A stretch of DNA of 64,000 bases, taken from contig NZ_QSTA01000001.1 of assembly GCF_003438075.1 (NCBI RefSeq), forward strand, positions 434,001 to 498,000, in the 5' to 3' direction. This DNA comes from Eubacterium sp. OM08-24. GTDB lineage: Bacteria > Bacillota > Clostridia > Oscillospirales > Acutalibacteraceae. Positions 9,965 through 19,601 of this stretch are shown here, one piece after another (position 1 is the stretch's first letter; each line of letters starts with the position of its first letter). Position numbers and translations under genes: made by a program. The notes under the pieces are model-generated. The model saw nothing but the letters and a program-made list of their open reading frames with translations, did no database searches and was not told where the DNA came from.

Positions 9965-11263
9965 ATGTTTGTAAATGATTGCTTAAACATTAACGAAAAA
10001 GGACATCTTACAATCGGCGGTTGCGACACAGTTGAGCTTGCTAAGGAGTACGGTACTCCACTTTATGTGCTTGACGAAAACACAATCAGAACAACCTGCC
10101 GTTCATATGTTGAGTCTTTCAAAAAATTCTATAACGGAAACGGTATGCCGCTTTACGCAAGTAAGGCGCTCAGCTGTAAGGAGCTTTGCAGAATTGCCAA
10201 TGAAGAGCATCTCGGACTTGATGTAGTATCAGGCGGCGAGATTTATACAGCTCAGCAGGCAGGCTTTCCTATGGAAAAAACACATTTCCATGGCAACAAC
10301 AAAACAGCCGCTGAAATTGAATTTGCACTTAACGCAGGCGTCGGCACATTTGTAGTCGACAACCTTTACGAGCTTGAACTTTTAAACGAAATTGCAGGCA
10401 AACTCGGTAAAAAGGCAAAGATTTCATTCAGAATTAAGCCGGGTGTTGACGCACACACTCATAATTTCATCAGAACAGGTCAGATTGATTCAAAGTTTGG
10501 CTTTGCACTTGAAACAGGTGAGGCTTTTGAGGCTGTTAAAAAGGCTCTCAAGTATGAAAATGTAAACCTTGCAGAACTCCACTGCCACATTGGTTCACAG
10601 ATTTTTGATATTGACCCATTTGTTACAGCCGCTGAAATTATGATGGACTTCATCGGCAAAATTAAGGACGAGCTTGGTGTTACAATCAGCAACTTAAACC
10701 TTGGCGGTGGCTTTGGTATTATGTATGTAAACAGTGACGAGCCTGTTCCTTATGAGAATTATATGGAAAAGGTTTCTGTTGCTGTAAAGGCAAAGGCTGC
10801 CGAGCACAATGTGCCTGTACCTTATATTTTCATTGAGCCGGGTCGTTCTATTGTTGGTGAGGCAGGTATCACACTTTACACAGTTGGCGGTATCAAGGAG
10901 ATTCCTGACATAAGAACCTATGTATCTGTTGACGGCGGTATGACCGACAATATCAGATATGCTCTTTATCAGTCTGATTATACAGTTGTAAACGCAAGCC
11001 ATGCAGACAAAGAGGCTACACAGACTGTTACAGTAGCCGGCAAATGTTGTGAGAGCGGTGACCTTGTTCAGGAGCACACACAGGTAGCTCCTGTTACAGT
11101 AGGCGATACACTTGCCGTTCTTTCAACCGGTGCGTATAACTACTCAATGGCATCTAATTATAACAGAATTCCTCGTCCTGCTATTGTTATGGTAAACAAC
11201 GGCAAGTCAAGAGTTGTTGTAAAGAGAGAAAGCTATGAGGATATCGTAAGAAACGATATTTAA
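9965..11263 (+). CDS. lysA: diaminopimelate decarboxylase
   Basis: PLP enzyme that makes lysine from meso-diaminopimelate; 432 residues. YASKAL carries the Schiff-base lysine, HCHIGSQI and LNLGGGFGI are the fold III barrel PLP and substrate motifs, EPGRSIVGEAG binds phosphate, and CCESGD is the dimer-interface active-site cysteine motif. Preceded by CAGGAGG. It ends at a clear terminator. Confidence 0.96.
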   Translation: MFVNDCLNINEKGHLTIGGCDTVELAKEYGTPLYVLDENTIRTTCRSYVESFKKFYNGNGMPLYASKALSCKELCRIANEEHLGLDVVSGGEIYTAQQAGFPMEKTHFHGNNKTAAEIEFALNAGVGTFVVDNLYELELLNEIAGKLGKKAKISFRIKPGVDAHTHNFIRTGQIDSKFGFALETGEAFEAVKKALKYENVNLAELHCHIGSQIFDIDPFVTAAEIMMDFIGKIKDELGVTISNLNLGGGFGIMYVNSDEPVPYENYMEKVSVAVKAKAAEHNVPVPYIFIEPGRSIVGEAGITLYTVGGIKEIPDIRTYVSVDGGMTDNIRYALYQSDYTVVNASHADKEATQTVTVAGKCCESGDLVQEHTQVAPVTVGDTLAVLSTGAYNYSMASNYNRIPRPAIVMVNNGKSRVVVKRESYEDIVRNDI

Positions 11264-11270
11264 TAAAACC

Positions 11271-11308
11271 AAAGGTCACTTTTGAGAAATTCAGAAGTGA
11301 CCTTTTTT
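11271..11308 (+). terminator. terminator after lysA
   Basis: AAAGGTCACTT pairs with AAGTGACCTTT and runs into T6. Confidence 0.85.
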
Positions 11309-11390
11309 ATTATAAGGAAAAATATGAAATTGAGAAAAATTTTGGAATGAGAATTATAACTTAAATAATAAGTGAATTTGAATATAACCC

Positions 11391-11424
11391 AAAGCCTGAG
11401 AATTAAGTGTTCTCAGGCTTTTTT
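11391..11424 (+). terminator. second hairpin terminator
   Basis: AAAGCCTGAGAA pairs with TTCTCAGGCTTT, followed by T residues. It sits between the lysA terminator and the convergent HTH gene. No gene ends just upstream on +, so it is a back-up terminator or serves the HTH gene from the other side. Confidence 0.65.
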
Positions 11425-11441
11425 GTTGCGCTTATTTTGTA

Positions 11442-11654
11442 TTACTTTTTACTGTACTTTTCAAGTCCTAAGACATAATCGCTCGAAACCTTGTAAATTC
11501 TGCATAATGCAATAAGGTGTTTTATTGGCAATTCACGCTTGCCACTTTCGTATTTGCTGTACTGTTCCTGCCTTGTATGCAGGAGAAAGGCAATCTCTGC
11601 TTGTGTATATCCGTTTGCGATTCTTAATTCCCTTAATCTTTTAGTGTAATCCAT
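11442..11654 (-). CDS. small XRE-family helix-turn-helix regulator
   Basis: A 70-residue protein that is almost entirely one Cro/C1-type HTH domain: RLRELRIANGYTQAEIA, then TRQEQYSKYESGKRELP, where QAEIA...QEQYSKYE forms the turn and recognition helix. The start is the ATG at 11654, preceded by GGTGAT at the right spacing; an upstream TTG at 11672 has no such site. No partner toxin is seen beside it. It probably regulates itself or a neighbour; the target is unknown. Confidence 0.85.
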   Translation of the reverse strand: MDYTKRLRELRIANGYTQAEIAFLLHTRQEQYSKYESGKRELPIKHLIALCRIYKVSSDYVLGLEKYSKK

Positions 11655-11892
11655 AAAATCACCGTATTTCAAAATATTACTATTTGTATTATATCATTGT
11701 TTATGTGCATTTGCAACTAAAACGAATGTTAAAAATTCAGCCGACGAACTATACAAAACGGTAAGTTAATGTTAATAACTTATTTTAAAGCAACTCCGGC
11801 ACAAGCAACTTTCATAACTTAGGTAAAATATTTTTATTTTCGACAATATAATAGCTAAATATTAACAAGTTCATAAACTTTATTTAAAAAAC
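11655..11892. other. intergenic region, divergent HTH gene and gdhA
   Basis: AT-rich and without a coding frame I can support. Its right end carries the gdhA promoter. I found no riboswitch class I can name. A GAACTATACAAAAC stretch at about 11749-11762 resembles one arm of the palindrome at 34304-34337, but only one arm is present. Confidence 0.4.
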
Positions 11893-11921
11893 TTGCAAAA
11901 TGATTGAAAAAGTAGTATTAT
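11893..11921 (+). promoter_or_regulatory. promoter of gdhA
   Basis: TTGCAA (11893-11898), a 17-base spacer and TATTAT (11916-11921), with a leader of about 70 bases before the gene. Confidence 0.65.
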
Positions 11922-11977
11922 AAGTATGTCGAAAGCCACAGCACATAAATATTTGTGGTAATGATAAATTGTTTTGA

Positions 11978-13330
<1,353 letters not shown>

Positions 13331-13350
13331 TTAAATCCTTTAATAAATTC

Positions 13351-13385
13351 AAAATCCTGTCTGATTTTTCAGACAGGATTTTTTA
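13351..13385 (+). terminator. terminator after gdhA
   Basis: AAAATCCTGTCTG pairs with CAGACAGGATTTT around ATTTTT and runs into T residues. Confidence 0.88.
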
Positions 13386-13474
13386 TATGTTTATTTTGCT
13401 TTTATTGTAAGGCTCTTTATTTCATATGCTAATAATTCTGTTTTTACTGTGCAAAATACTTTTGAGGTGATTTT

Positions 13475-13747
13475 ATGGCTAAAAAAGGAATGCACAGAGT
13501 TGATGACATTCACAGTGAACACAAAAGCAAAGCGGAGCTTGTGCCGGAATTGCAGGGCAGGGCAAAGCTGAGCAACGAAAAAGCCAATCCGATTATTGCA
13601 GGCACACAGCCTCCGTCACAAAAAGTGTATCACAGCAGACCGCACAGCGAAAGACCTATTTCAAATTTTTATTCTTATATAGACAACGACTTAGCAAGAG
13701 ATAATCTTGAAAACGATATTCCAAGCGCAGATTTGCAGGATTTATAA
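13475..13747 (+). CDS. small hydrophilic protein of unknown function
   Basis: A 90-residue, strongly charged protein I do not recognise. It has no hydrophobic segment and no cysteine. The N-terminal half is Lys/His/Glu-rich; the middle is Pro/Ser-rich (TQPPSQKVYHSRPHSERP); the tail is acidic. GAGGTGATTTT directly precedes the ATG, a strong site, so it is likely a real gene. It is monocistronic and ends at a bidirectional terminator facing recQ. It is probably largely disordered. Confidence 0.65.
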   Translation: MAKKGMHRVDDIHSEHKSKAELVPELQGRAKLSNEKANPIIAGTQPPSQKVYHSRPHSERPISNFYSYIDNDLARDNLENDIPSADLQDL

Positions 13748-13767
13748 ATTAAATTTTCAGATTAAGC

Positions 13768-13801
13768 AAAAACGGCACACCGTAATTGGTATGCCGTTTT
13801 T
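13768..13801. terminator. bidirectional terminator between small gene and recQ
   Basis: AAAAACGGCA pairs with TGCCGTTTTT, with further pairing of ACC and GGT inside. Both arms give a T-run on their own strand, so it can end both convergent genes. Confidence 0.8.
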
Positions 13802-15611
13802 ATGATTTTGAGTTCTTATATTCCTTAATAATCGGGATAAATTCTTTTGCGTATTTTTCCTGTTTCTTAATACCTACACCGGATATTCTCAAGAAATCAT
13901 TTTCGTTTGTCGGAAGTTTTGCGCACATATCACGCAAAGATGCGTCGCTGAATATAACATACGGAGGAACGCTGGCTTTATCTGCAAGATATTTTCTGCG
14001 TTCCTTGAGTTTATCAAACAAGCTGCGGTCAATCTCCGCCTGCTGAATTTCTCTATGCAAATCTTCTTTTACGGCAAGCCGCATTGTAAGGTTTTTTTGC
14101 CCTTTTAGAATTGGGTATGACTTTTGAGTAACCTCTAAAATCGGATATTTGCCCTCAGTTTGATGTATGTATTCCTCGTCAATCAGCTTGGTTATCAGCT
14201 CGGAAATTGCCGCCTTTTTCGTTTTGCTCATAATGCCGTAGGTTGACTGCTCGTCAAGTCCTGCATTTATAATACTCTCTTTTTTGGAGCCTGCAAGCAC
14301 ATCAATAATGGTTGACGCTCCGTAGCGTTGACGGGTTTTTATAATGCAAGAAAGAATCTTCTGCGAATCTACCGTTACATCAGTAAGCTTGTATTCTTTA
14401 AGACAAGCCGAGCAGTTGTTGCAATCGTTAGTATGATATTCGCCAAAATAATTGAGAATATAGTTTCTTAAACAGGTTGTTGAGGTGCAGTAGCCGACCA
14501 TTTTGTTGAGCTTGTAGTAATCGTTTTTCTTGATTTTTTCACGTTGCTCATCGGTCAGCTCATCATTTTCGTCATTATTCTCAATAAAGAACCGCTGAGT
14601 GTGGACATCGGCAGGACTGTATAGCAAAATACAGTCCGAATTTTCGCCATCTCTGCCCGCTCTGCCTGCCTCTTGATAATAGTTTTCGAGATTTTTCGGC
14701 ATATTGTAATGCACCACAAAGCGTACATCGGGTTTATCAATGCCCATTCCGAAAGCATTTGTGGCAACAATCAAATTGCATCTGTCATTGATAAAATCCT
14801 CTTGGTTTCGGTTTCGTATTTCACTGTTCAGGCCTGCGTGGTAAATCAGCGAGCGGTAACCGTTATCATTGAGAAAATCGCTGACTTTTTCTACATTTTT
14901 ACGGGTAGCACAGTATATTATTCCGCTCTGATTTTTGTGTTCGCTGACAATGGCGAGTAATTCCTTTTGCTTTCTTTGCGGACGCTTTACTGCAAAAAAG
15001 AGATTTTTGCGGTCAAATCCTGTTGTTATTTGATAAGGATTTTTAAGTCCGAGCAGATTTAAAATATCTCTTTTTACGGCGTCTGTTGCAGTTGCTGTAA
15101 ATGCAGATATAACGGGCCTGTTGTCAAGTTTTGAAATAAAATCTGCAATTTTTAGGTAGCTCGGTCTGAAATCGTGTCCCCATTGTGACACGCAGTGCGC
15201 TTCGTCAACGGCTATCAGTGAAATTTTAATGCTGTTGCAAAGGTTTAAAAATGCAGGCACTTCAAGCCTTTCGGGCGCAACATAAATCAGTTTGTACTCA
15301 CCTCGCATAGCGTTATAAATTGCCCTCGATTGTTGGGCAGAAGTGAGGGTGCTGTTTATGTATGCCGCTCTGATTCCGTTTTGATTTAGCGAAGTAACCT
15401 GATCTTTCATAAGTGAAATAAGCGGAGAAATTACGATTGCTATGCCGTCTGACATAAGCGCAGGTATCTGATAGCAAATAGACTTTCCGCCGCCTGTCGG
15501 CATAATACAGAGTGCGTCATTACCGTTTGAAATATTATCTATTATATTTTCCTGACCGTCACGAAAAGTATCGTGACCAAAGTAATGTTTTAAAATTTCA
15601 AATTTATTCAT
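13800..15611 (-). CDS. recQ: ATP-dependent DNA helicase RecQ
   Basis: Superfamily 2 3'-5' DNA helicase for recombination and fork repair. With the ATG at 15611 (MNKFEILKHYFGHDTFRDGQ) it is 603 residues, the normal length; an upstream TTG at 15650 is possible but neither start has a strong binding site. Order: Q motif, Walker A MPTGGGKS, DEAH box with the aromatic-rich loop (VDEAHCVSQWGHDF), helicase C domain ending QEAGRAGRDG, a four-cysteine zinc motif (CTSTTC and CNNCSAC), winged helix, and a C-terminal HRDC domain. Confidence 0.95.
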   Translation of the reverse strand: MNKFEILKHYFGHDTFRDGQENIIDNISNGNDALCIMPTGGGKSICYQIPALMSDGIAIVISPLISLMKDQVTSLNQNGIRAAYINSTLTSAQQSRAIYNAMRGEYKLIYVAPERLEVPAFLNLCNSIKISLIAVDEAHCVSQWGHDFRPSYLKIADFISKLDNRPVISAFTATATDAVKRDILNLLGLKNPYQITTGFDRKNLFFAVKRPQRKQKELLAIVSEHKNQSGIIYCATRKNVEKVSDFLNDNGYRSLIYHAGLNSEIRNRNQEDFINDRCNLIVATNAFGMGIDKPDVRFVVHYNMPKNLENYYQEAGRAGRDGENSDCILLYSPADVHTQRFFIENNDENDELTDEQREKIKKNDYYKLNKMVGYCTSTTCLRNYILNYFGEYHTNDCNNCSACLKEYKLTDVTVDSQKILSCIIKTRQRYGASTIIDVLAGSKKESIINAGLDEQSTYGIMSKTKKAAISELITKLIDEEYIHQTEGKYPILEVTQKSYPILKGQKNLTMRLAVKEDLHREIQQAEIDRSLFDKLKERRKYLADKASVPPYVIFSDASLRDMCAKLPTNENDFLRISGVGIKKQEKYAKEFIPIIKEYKNSKS

Positions 15612-15663
15612 AACAATATTATATAAAATTTCAAAATAATTTTCAAGCAAAGAGCCGAAAATG

Positions 15664-15692
15664 TTGATTATTATCGAAAAATATTTTATACT
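15664..15692 (+). promoter_or_regulatory. promoter of the ArsC/Spx-like gene
   Basis: TTGATT (15664-15669), a 17-base spacer, TATACT (15687-15692); about 30 bases ahead of the start codon. Confidence 0.65.
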
Positions 15693-15723
15693 ATATTTGT
15701 ATAATTATAACAGGAGTGATTTT

Positions 15724-16083
15724 ATGTTATTTTTAGAATATCCGAAATGTTCGACCTGCAAAAAGGCTAAGAATTTCTTAGACAGCAAAAGTGCCGATTA
15801 CGAGGACAGACACATCGTTGAATGTAATCCGACAGCCGAAGAATTGCAGAAATGGCACGAGATGAGCGGACTTGACATAAAAAAGTTTTTCAACACAAGC
15901 GGTATGCTTTATAAGTCAATGAATTTAAAGGACAAGCTGCCCGAAATGTCGCTTGAAGAAAAATACAGTCTGCTTGCCACAAACGGAATGTTAGTAAAAA
16001 GACCTATTCTTATTAGGGACAACAGGGTGCTTACAGGCTTTAAGGAGGCTGAGTGGGCAGAGCTTTTGAACGAGGAGAATTAA
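15724..16083 (+). CDS. ArsC/Spx/YffB-family thioredoxin-fold protein
   Basis: A 119-residue ArsC-family protein. PKCSTCKKA near the N-terminus is the redox-active CxxC of this fold, and LLVKRPIL-like sequence ([12 protein letters not shown]) with GFKEAEW near the end is the family C-terminal signature. The role could be glutaredoxin-like reductase or Spx-like; the lack of arsenic genes argues against arsenate resistance. Start is set by CAGGAGTGAT ahead of 15724. The exonuclease gene follows after one base, so they form an operon. Confidence 0.85.
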   Translation: MLFLEYPKCSTCKKAKNFLDSKSADYEDRHIVECNPTAEELQKWHEMSGLDIKKFFNTSGMLYKSMNLKDKLPEMSLEEKYSLLATNGMLVKRPILIRDNRVLTGFKEAEWAELLNEEN

Positions 16084-16084
16084 T

Positions 16085-16840
16085 ATGAAGAAATTTATAT
16101 CTTGGAATGTAAACGGACTGAGAGCCTGCGTAACAAAGGGCTTTCTTGACTTTTTTAATGAAGTAAATGCAGATGTATTCTGTTTGCAGGAAACAAAATT
16201 GCAGGCAGGACAAATTGATTTACCGCTTGACGGCTATCATATGTATTGGAACTATGCCGAGAAAAAGGGTTATTCGGGCACTGCGCTTTTTACCAAAGAA
16301 GAACCGATAAGCGTTACCTACGGGCTCGGAATTGAGGAGCATGACAAAGAGGGCAGAGTGATTACTGCGGAGTTTGAGGACTATTACTTCGTTACATGCT
16401 ATACGCCAAATTCCAAAAACGAGCTTTTAAGGCTTGATTACAGAATGGTGTGGGAGGACGCTTTCAGAGAATACTTGAAAAATCTTGAAAAGACAAAGCC
16501 TGTTATTGTGTGCGGCGACCTTAATGTTGCGCATAATGAAATTGACCTTAAAAATCCAAAGACAAACCGCAAAAATGCAGGCTTTACCGATGAGGAAAGG
16601 GGCAAGATGACCACACTTTTGGACAGCGGATTTACCGATACTTTCCGCTATTTTTATCCCGACAGAGAGGGAATATACTCGTGGTGGTCATACAGATTTA
16701 AAGCGAGAGAAAAGAATGCAGGCTGGCGTATTGACTATTTCTTAACCTCAAAGGCTCTTGATTCAAGGCTCGTAAGTGCCGATATACACACAGAGGTTTT
16801 CGGCAGCGACCATTGCCCTGTTGAACTTGTGATTGAATAA
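16085..16840 (+). CDS. xth: exodeoxyribonuclease III (AP endonuclease)
   Basis: Mg-dependent DNA repair enzyme that cuts at abasic sites and trims 3' ends; 251 residues. The catalytic pieces are visible: SWNVNGLRA (Asn), LQETKL (Glu metal ligand), [14 protein letters not shown] (Asp and Asn), GFTDTFR and GSDHCPVEL (Asp-His) at the end. It begins one base after the ArsC-like gene and has GAGGAG just inside that gene. Confidence 0.95.
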   Translation: MKKFISWNVNGLRACVTKGFLDFFNEVNADVFCLQETKLQAGQIDLPLDGYHMYWNYAEKKGYSGTALFTKEEPISVTYGLGIEEHDKEGRVITAEFEDYYFVTCYTPNSKNELLRLDYRMVWEDAFREYLKNLEKTKPVIVCGDLNVAHNEIDLKNPKTNRKNAGFTDEERGKMTTLLDSGFTDTFRYFYPDREGIYSWWSYRFKAREKNAGWRIDYFLTSKALDSRLVSADIHTEVFGSDHCPVELVIE

Positions 16841-16852
16841 ATTAATCAGCCT

Positions 16853-17260
16853 ATGAAATACGAAAAATCTTGCGGAGCTGTTGTATTTACAAAAGAAAAC
16901 AACGAATATAAATTTTTAATTGTGCAGCAGCTTCAAGGCTTTCATGGATTTCCAAAAGGGCATATGGAAGCAGATGAAACTGAAGAACAAACCGCCTTAC
17001 GAGAAATATTTGAATAAGTCGGTGTAAAAGCAAATCTTATTGATGGCTTCAGGGTAGTCGACGAGCATATAATTCCGAGCAAAGTCGATACAGTAAAGCA
17101 AATAGTTTATTTTCTTGCTGAATATAAAAATCAAAATGTAAAATTTCAAAAGTCTGAATTATCAGCCGTTAAACTTTTAGCGTTTGATGAGGCTTACAAT
17201 ACTTTTGAATATGGGTTCTATGATAAATGTTGGGGTAATAATGCTATCCTAATATCCTAA
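16853..17260 (+). pseudogene. Nudix hydrolase (Ap4A hydrolase-like) with internal stop
   Basis: One reading frame of 135 codons from ATG 16853 to TAA 17258-17260, broken by a TAA at 17015-17017 (codon 55). Up to there it reads as a Nudix domain, CGAVVF then GFPKGHMEADETEEQTALRE. The stop falls exactly on the second Glu of the REUxEExGU box, the catalytic metal ligand; the frame then continues VGV. A GAA to TAA change explains it. Downstream sequence still reads cleanly (FRVVDEHIIP), so the damage is recent, or a sequencing error. Intact relatives hydrolyse dinucleoside polyphosphates or mutagenic nucleotides. It starts 12 bases after exonuclease III and may have shared its operon. Confidence 0.85.
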
Positions 17261-17274
17261 AAATTTCAACAAAC

Positions 17275-17304
17275 TAAAAAGGCTTCCCCTCAAGTGGGAA
17301 GCCT
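17275..17304 (-). terminator. hairpin terminator for the decayed regulator fragment
   Basis: AAGGCTTCCC pairs with GGGAAGCCTT. On the - strand it is followed by TTTTT, so it ends leftward transcription. Confidence 0.6.
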
Positions 17305-17318
17305 TAATAACTATGTTC

Positions 17319-17549
17319 TTAACCCCAACTATTGACAAAGAAACTTTTGTTTTGAGAAACAAAAACAGGGGCAGAGAGTACCTCGTCAAGCTGTTTGAGC
17401 TTTTCACGAATTTGCTTTTCGGTAATCGGCTTTAACAAATAGCCGACAGCGTTTACATTGTATGCGTCAAGCGCATAGTCGGAGTAGGCAGTACAGAATA
17501 TAATTTTGGTTTTCGGCTTGTGCTGTTTATTCGGCTGTTCTTTTGACAT
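17319..17549 (-). pseudogene. response-regulator receiver-domain fragment
   Basis: A 76-codon frame whose residues 13-54 (KTKIIFCTAYSDYALDAYNV, then VGYLLKPI) match the second half of a receiver domain of LytTR-type regulators: the TAY segment and the conserved KP lysine are present, but the phosphorylated Asp half is missing and no output domain follows. The first dozen residues and the last five (VNSWG) come from flanking repeat DNA. There is a good ribosome site, AAAGGGGGG, before its ATG, so a short protein could still be made. I read it as a remnant. Confidence 0.7.
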
Positions 17550-17689
17550 AAAAATGCCCCCCTTTCGTTAGTTTTAATTACGGTATATTTATATTATACC
17601 TCATTGTCTAACAAAAGGGGAGCATTTCAATTTTCTGCCGCTTGTTAAATATCTCTATTTCATTTTTCGGATTACCCCAACTATTGACA
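17322..17689. repeat. 16-base direct repeats flanking the fragment
   Basis: ACCCCAACTATTGACA occurs exactly at 17322-17337 and at 17674-17689, bracketing the receiver fragment and the inverted repeat. After the second copy an open frame (17692-17763) encodes about 24 residues, EPEYESSKRILSAAYDHLSK and a few more, and may be the tail of another broken gene. Confidence 0.6.
17552..17627. repeat. imperfect inverted repeat with nested palindrome
   Basis: The 20-base arm at 17552-17571 (AAATGCCCCCCTTTCGTTAG) is complementary to 17608-17627 with few mismatches. Between them GGTATA (17582-17587) and TATACC (17595-17600) form a smaller palindrome. The left arm contains the ribosome site of the regulator fragment. 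Looks like the end or control region of a mobile or invertible element. Confidence 0.6.
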
Positions 17690-17765
17690 TAGAGCCTGAA
17701 TATGAAAGCTCAAAAAGAATACTGTCTGCGGCTTATGATCATTTATCTAAAGCAGTTTACTAAGC

Positions 17766-17802
17766 AAAAAACCTGCACTCTATAATTAAAGTGCAGGTTT
17801 TT
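17766..17802. terminator. bidirectional terminator ahead of ridA end
   Basis: AAAAACCTGCACT pairs with AGTGCAGGTTTTT. It can end leftward transcription of ilvA-ridA. Confidence 0.82.
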
Positions 17803-17834
17803 GTTTTGAAAAAATCAACAGATTTTATACAGAA

Positions 17835-18206
17835 TTAAACTTCGGCGATTACTTCAACCTCAACGAGAACATCCTTTGGGAGCTGCTTAACAGCTACGCA
17901 TGAACGAGCAGGCTTTTCTGTGAAATACTTGCCATACACTGCGTTGAATGCAGCAAAGTCATTCATATCCTTTAAGAAACAAACTGTTTTTACAGCCTTT
18001 TCGAGTGAGCTGCCTGATGCCTCGAGAACATTTTTAAGGTTTGTGCAAACCTGCTCTGTCTGAGCCTCGATTGTAGTAGCCTCAACATTGCCGCTTGCAG
18101 GGTTAATTGCAATCTGACCTGATGCGAATACAAGACCGTTTACTACAACAGCCTGTGAATATGGGCCGATAGCGTCCGGTGCATTTTTAGTATAAATCTT
18201 TTCCAT
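17835..18206 (-). CDS. ridA: RidA family reactive-intermediate deaminase
   Basis: Cytosolic trimer that hydrolyses 2-aminoacrylate and 2-aminocrotonate, the reactive enamines released by threonine/serine dehydratases. The 123-residue protein has the family signature: APDAIGPYSQAV, FASGQIAINP, and PARSCVAVKQLPKDVLVEVE, including the Arg that holds the substrate carboxylate. It starts 18 bases after the threonine ammonia-lyase gene, with GGAGGG ahead of the ATG, so the enamine producer and its scavenger are made from one transcript. Confidence 0.95.
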   Translation of the reverse strand: MEKIYTKNAPDAIGPYSQAVVVNGLVFASGQIAINPASGNVEATTIEAQTEQVCTNLKNVLEASGSSLEKAVKTVCFLKDMNDFAAFNAVYGKYFTEKPARSCVAVKQLPKDVLVEVEVIAEV

Positions 18207-18224
18207 AATAAAACCCTCCGTAAA

Positions 18225-19418
18225 TTATACGAGCTTAAAGCCTGCGCTTGTAAGTGCGTTTGTAATTTCTTTTACATGGTCAAAGTTTCTTGTTTCAAGT
18301 ACAATTCTTAGGTAACAGCCGTTAATATCAGTACCCTCGCTTGCACGCTCGTGGTGGATAGAAATAACATTGCCGCCCTTGTCTGCGATGATATCGGCAA
18401 CCTGCTTGAGCTGACCCGGCTTATCCTGAAGTTCAATGCAAAGTGTCTGCGATCTGCCTGATCTTAAAAGACCACGCTTAATTACTCTTGAGAGGATAGT
18501 AACATCAATGTTACCGCCTGAGATTACGCAAACAACCTTTTTGCCCTTTACAGGGAGCTTATTAAACATTACAGCTGCGAGTGGTGCAGCGCCTGCACCT
18601 TCGGCGATCATCTTCTGAGATTCGATAAGTGCAAGAATAGCTGATGAAATCTCGTCATCTGTTACAGTTACGATATCGTCAACATACTGCTGAACATACT
18701 TGAAAGTATGCTCGCCCGGCTCTTTAACCTGAATACCGTCAGCAACAGTAGATACTTTATCAAGATGAACAGGCTTGCCCTGCTTGATTGATTCATACAT
18801 AGACGGAGCGCCCTCTGCCTGAACACCGTAAACCTTGATGTTAGGATTAAGACTCTTAATTGCGCAAGCAACACCGGAGATAAGTCCGCCGCCGCCGATA
18901 GCACATACAACAGCGTCTACATCAGGCATTTCTTCAAGAATTTCAATGCCGATTGTACCCTGACCTGCAATTACATTTTCATCGTCAAACGGATGAATAA
19001 AAGTATAGTTATGTTCGTCACGAAGCTCACAAGCCTTGTTGTAGGCATCATCATACACACCCGGCACCATACAAACTTCTGCGCCGTAACCCTTTGTAGC
19101 CTCAACCTTAGAGATTGGAGCGCCATCAGGCAAGCAGATAAGTGACTTAATGCCGTATTTTGTTGCAGCAAGTGCAACACCCTGAGCGTGATTGCCTGCG
19201 GAACAAGCAATAACACCATGTTTCTTTTCTTCTTCTGTGAGCTGAGAAATCTTATATCCCGAGCCTCTTACCTTAAATGAGCCTGTAATCTGCAAGTTTT
19301 CAGGCTTGAGGTAAATTTCGCAGTCATTGCTGATAGCGGAAGCCTTAACAAGCGGGGTAGGGATAACTACATCTTTAAGTACATAAGATGCGTGATAGAT
19401 TTTATCAAGTGTAACCAT
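18225..19418 (-). CDS. ilvA: threonine ammonia-lyase (dehydratase) with ACT domain
   Basis: PLP enzyme that turns threonine into 2-oxobutyrate and ammonia; 397 residues from the ATG at 19418, which has GAGGAGATTT ahead of it (the frame is open further up). GSFKVRG holds the Schiff-base Lys49, AGNHAQGVA and GGGGLISG bind PLP phosphate, and residues from about 325 form an ACT-like regulatory domain (GRSQTLCIELQDKPGQL). The length and single ACT match the TdcB/IlvA2 type rather than the long double-ACT biosynthetic form, so either isoleucine synthesis or threonine catabolism is possible. Confidence 0.93.
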   Translation of the reverse strand: MVTLDKIYHASYVLKDVVIPTPLVKASAISNDCEIYLKPENLQITGSFKVRGSGYKISQLTEEEKKHGVIACSAGNHAQGVALAATKYGIKSLICLPDGAPISKVEATKGYGAEVCMVPGVYDDAYNKACELRDEHNYTFIHPFDDENVIAGQGTIGIEILEEMPDVDAVVCAIGGGGLISGVACAIKSLNPNIKVYGVQAEGAPSMYESIKQGKPVHLDKVSTVADGIQVKEPGEHTFKYVQQYVDDIVTVTDDEISSAILALIESQKMIAEGAGAAPLAAVMFNKLPVKGKKVVCVISGGNIDVTILSRVIKRGLLRSGRSQTLCIELQDKPGQLKQVADIIADKGGNVISIHHERASEGTDINGCYLRIVLETRNFDHVKEITNALTSAGFKLV

Positions 19419-19451
19419 ATAAATCTCCTCTTTCACTCTTGTTACTTTATA

Positions 19452-19480
19452 ATTATAAATCAGAATTGAGCTAAAAACAA
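19452..19480 (-). promoter_or_regulatory. promoter of ilvA-ridA
   Basis: On the - strand: TTGTTT (19475-19480), a 17-base spacer, TATAAT (19452-19457). Confidence 0.65.
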
Positions 19481-19553
19481 GTTTTTTTGCAATATTCTTC
19501 AAAAAATATTGCAAAATTCTGCTTGCTGATATAGAAAAGTCAACATAAAAGAA

Positions 19554-19591
19554 AGTTTGGCACATTATTGTTGCTTTTTAATGTGCCAAAC
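19554..19591 (-). terminator. terminator after the flippase-like gene
   Basis: GTTTGGCACATTA pairs with TAATGTGCCAAAC, followed on the - strand by TTTCTTTT. Confidence 0.65.
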
Positions 19592-19601
19592 TGCAACTTA
19601 A

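Noticed and set aside
11749..11762. GAACTATACAAAAC as a second dif-like site
   Set aside because: Only one arm matches the palindrome at 34304-34337; the other half is not complementary.
17015..17017. Stop-codon reassignment to explain the internal TAA in the Nudix frame
   Set aside because: All other genes in the window end at TAA or TGA in normal fashion, with many TAA stops at conserved C-termini; reassignment is not tenable.
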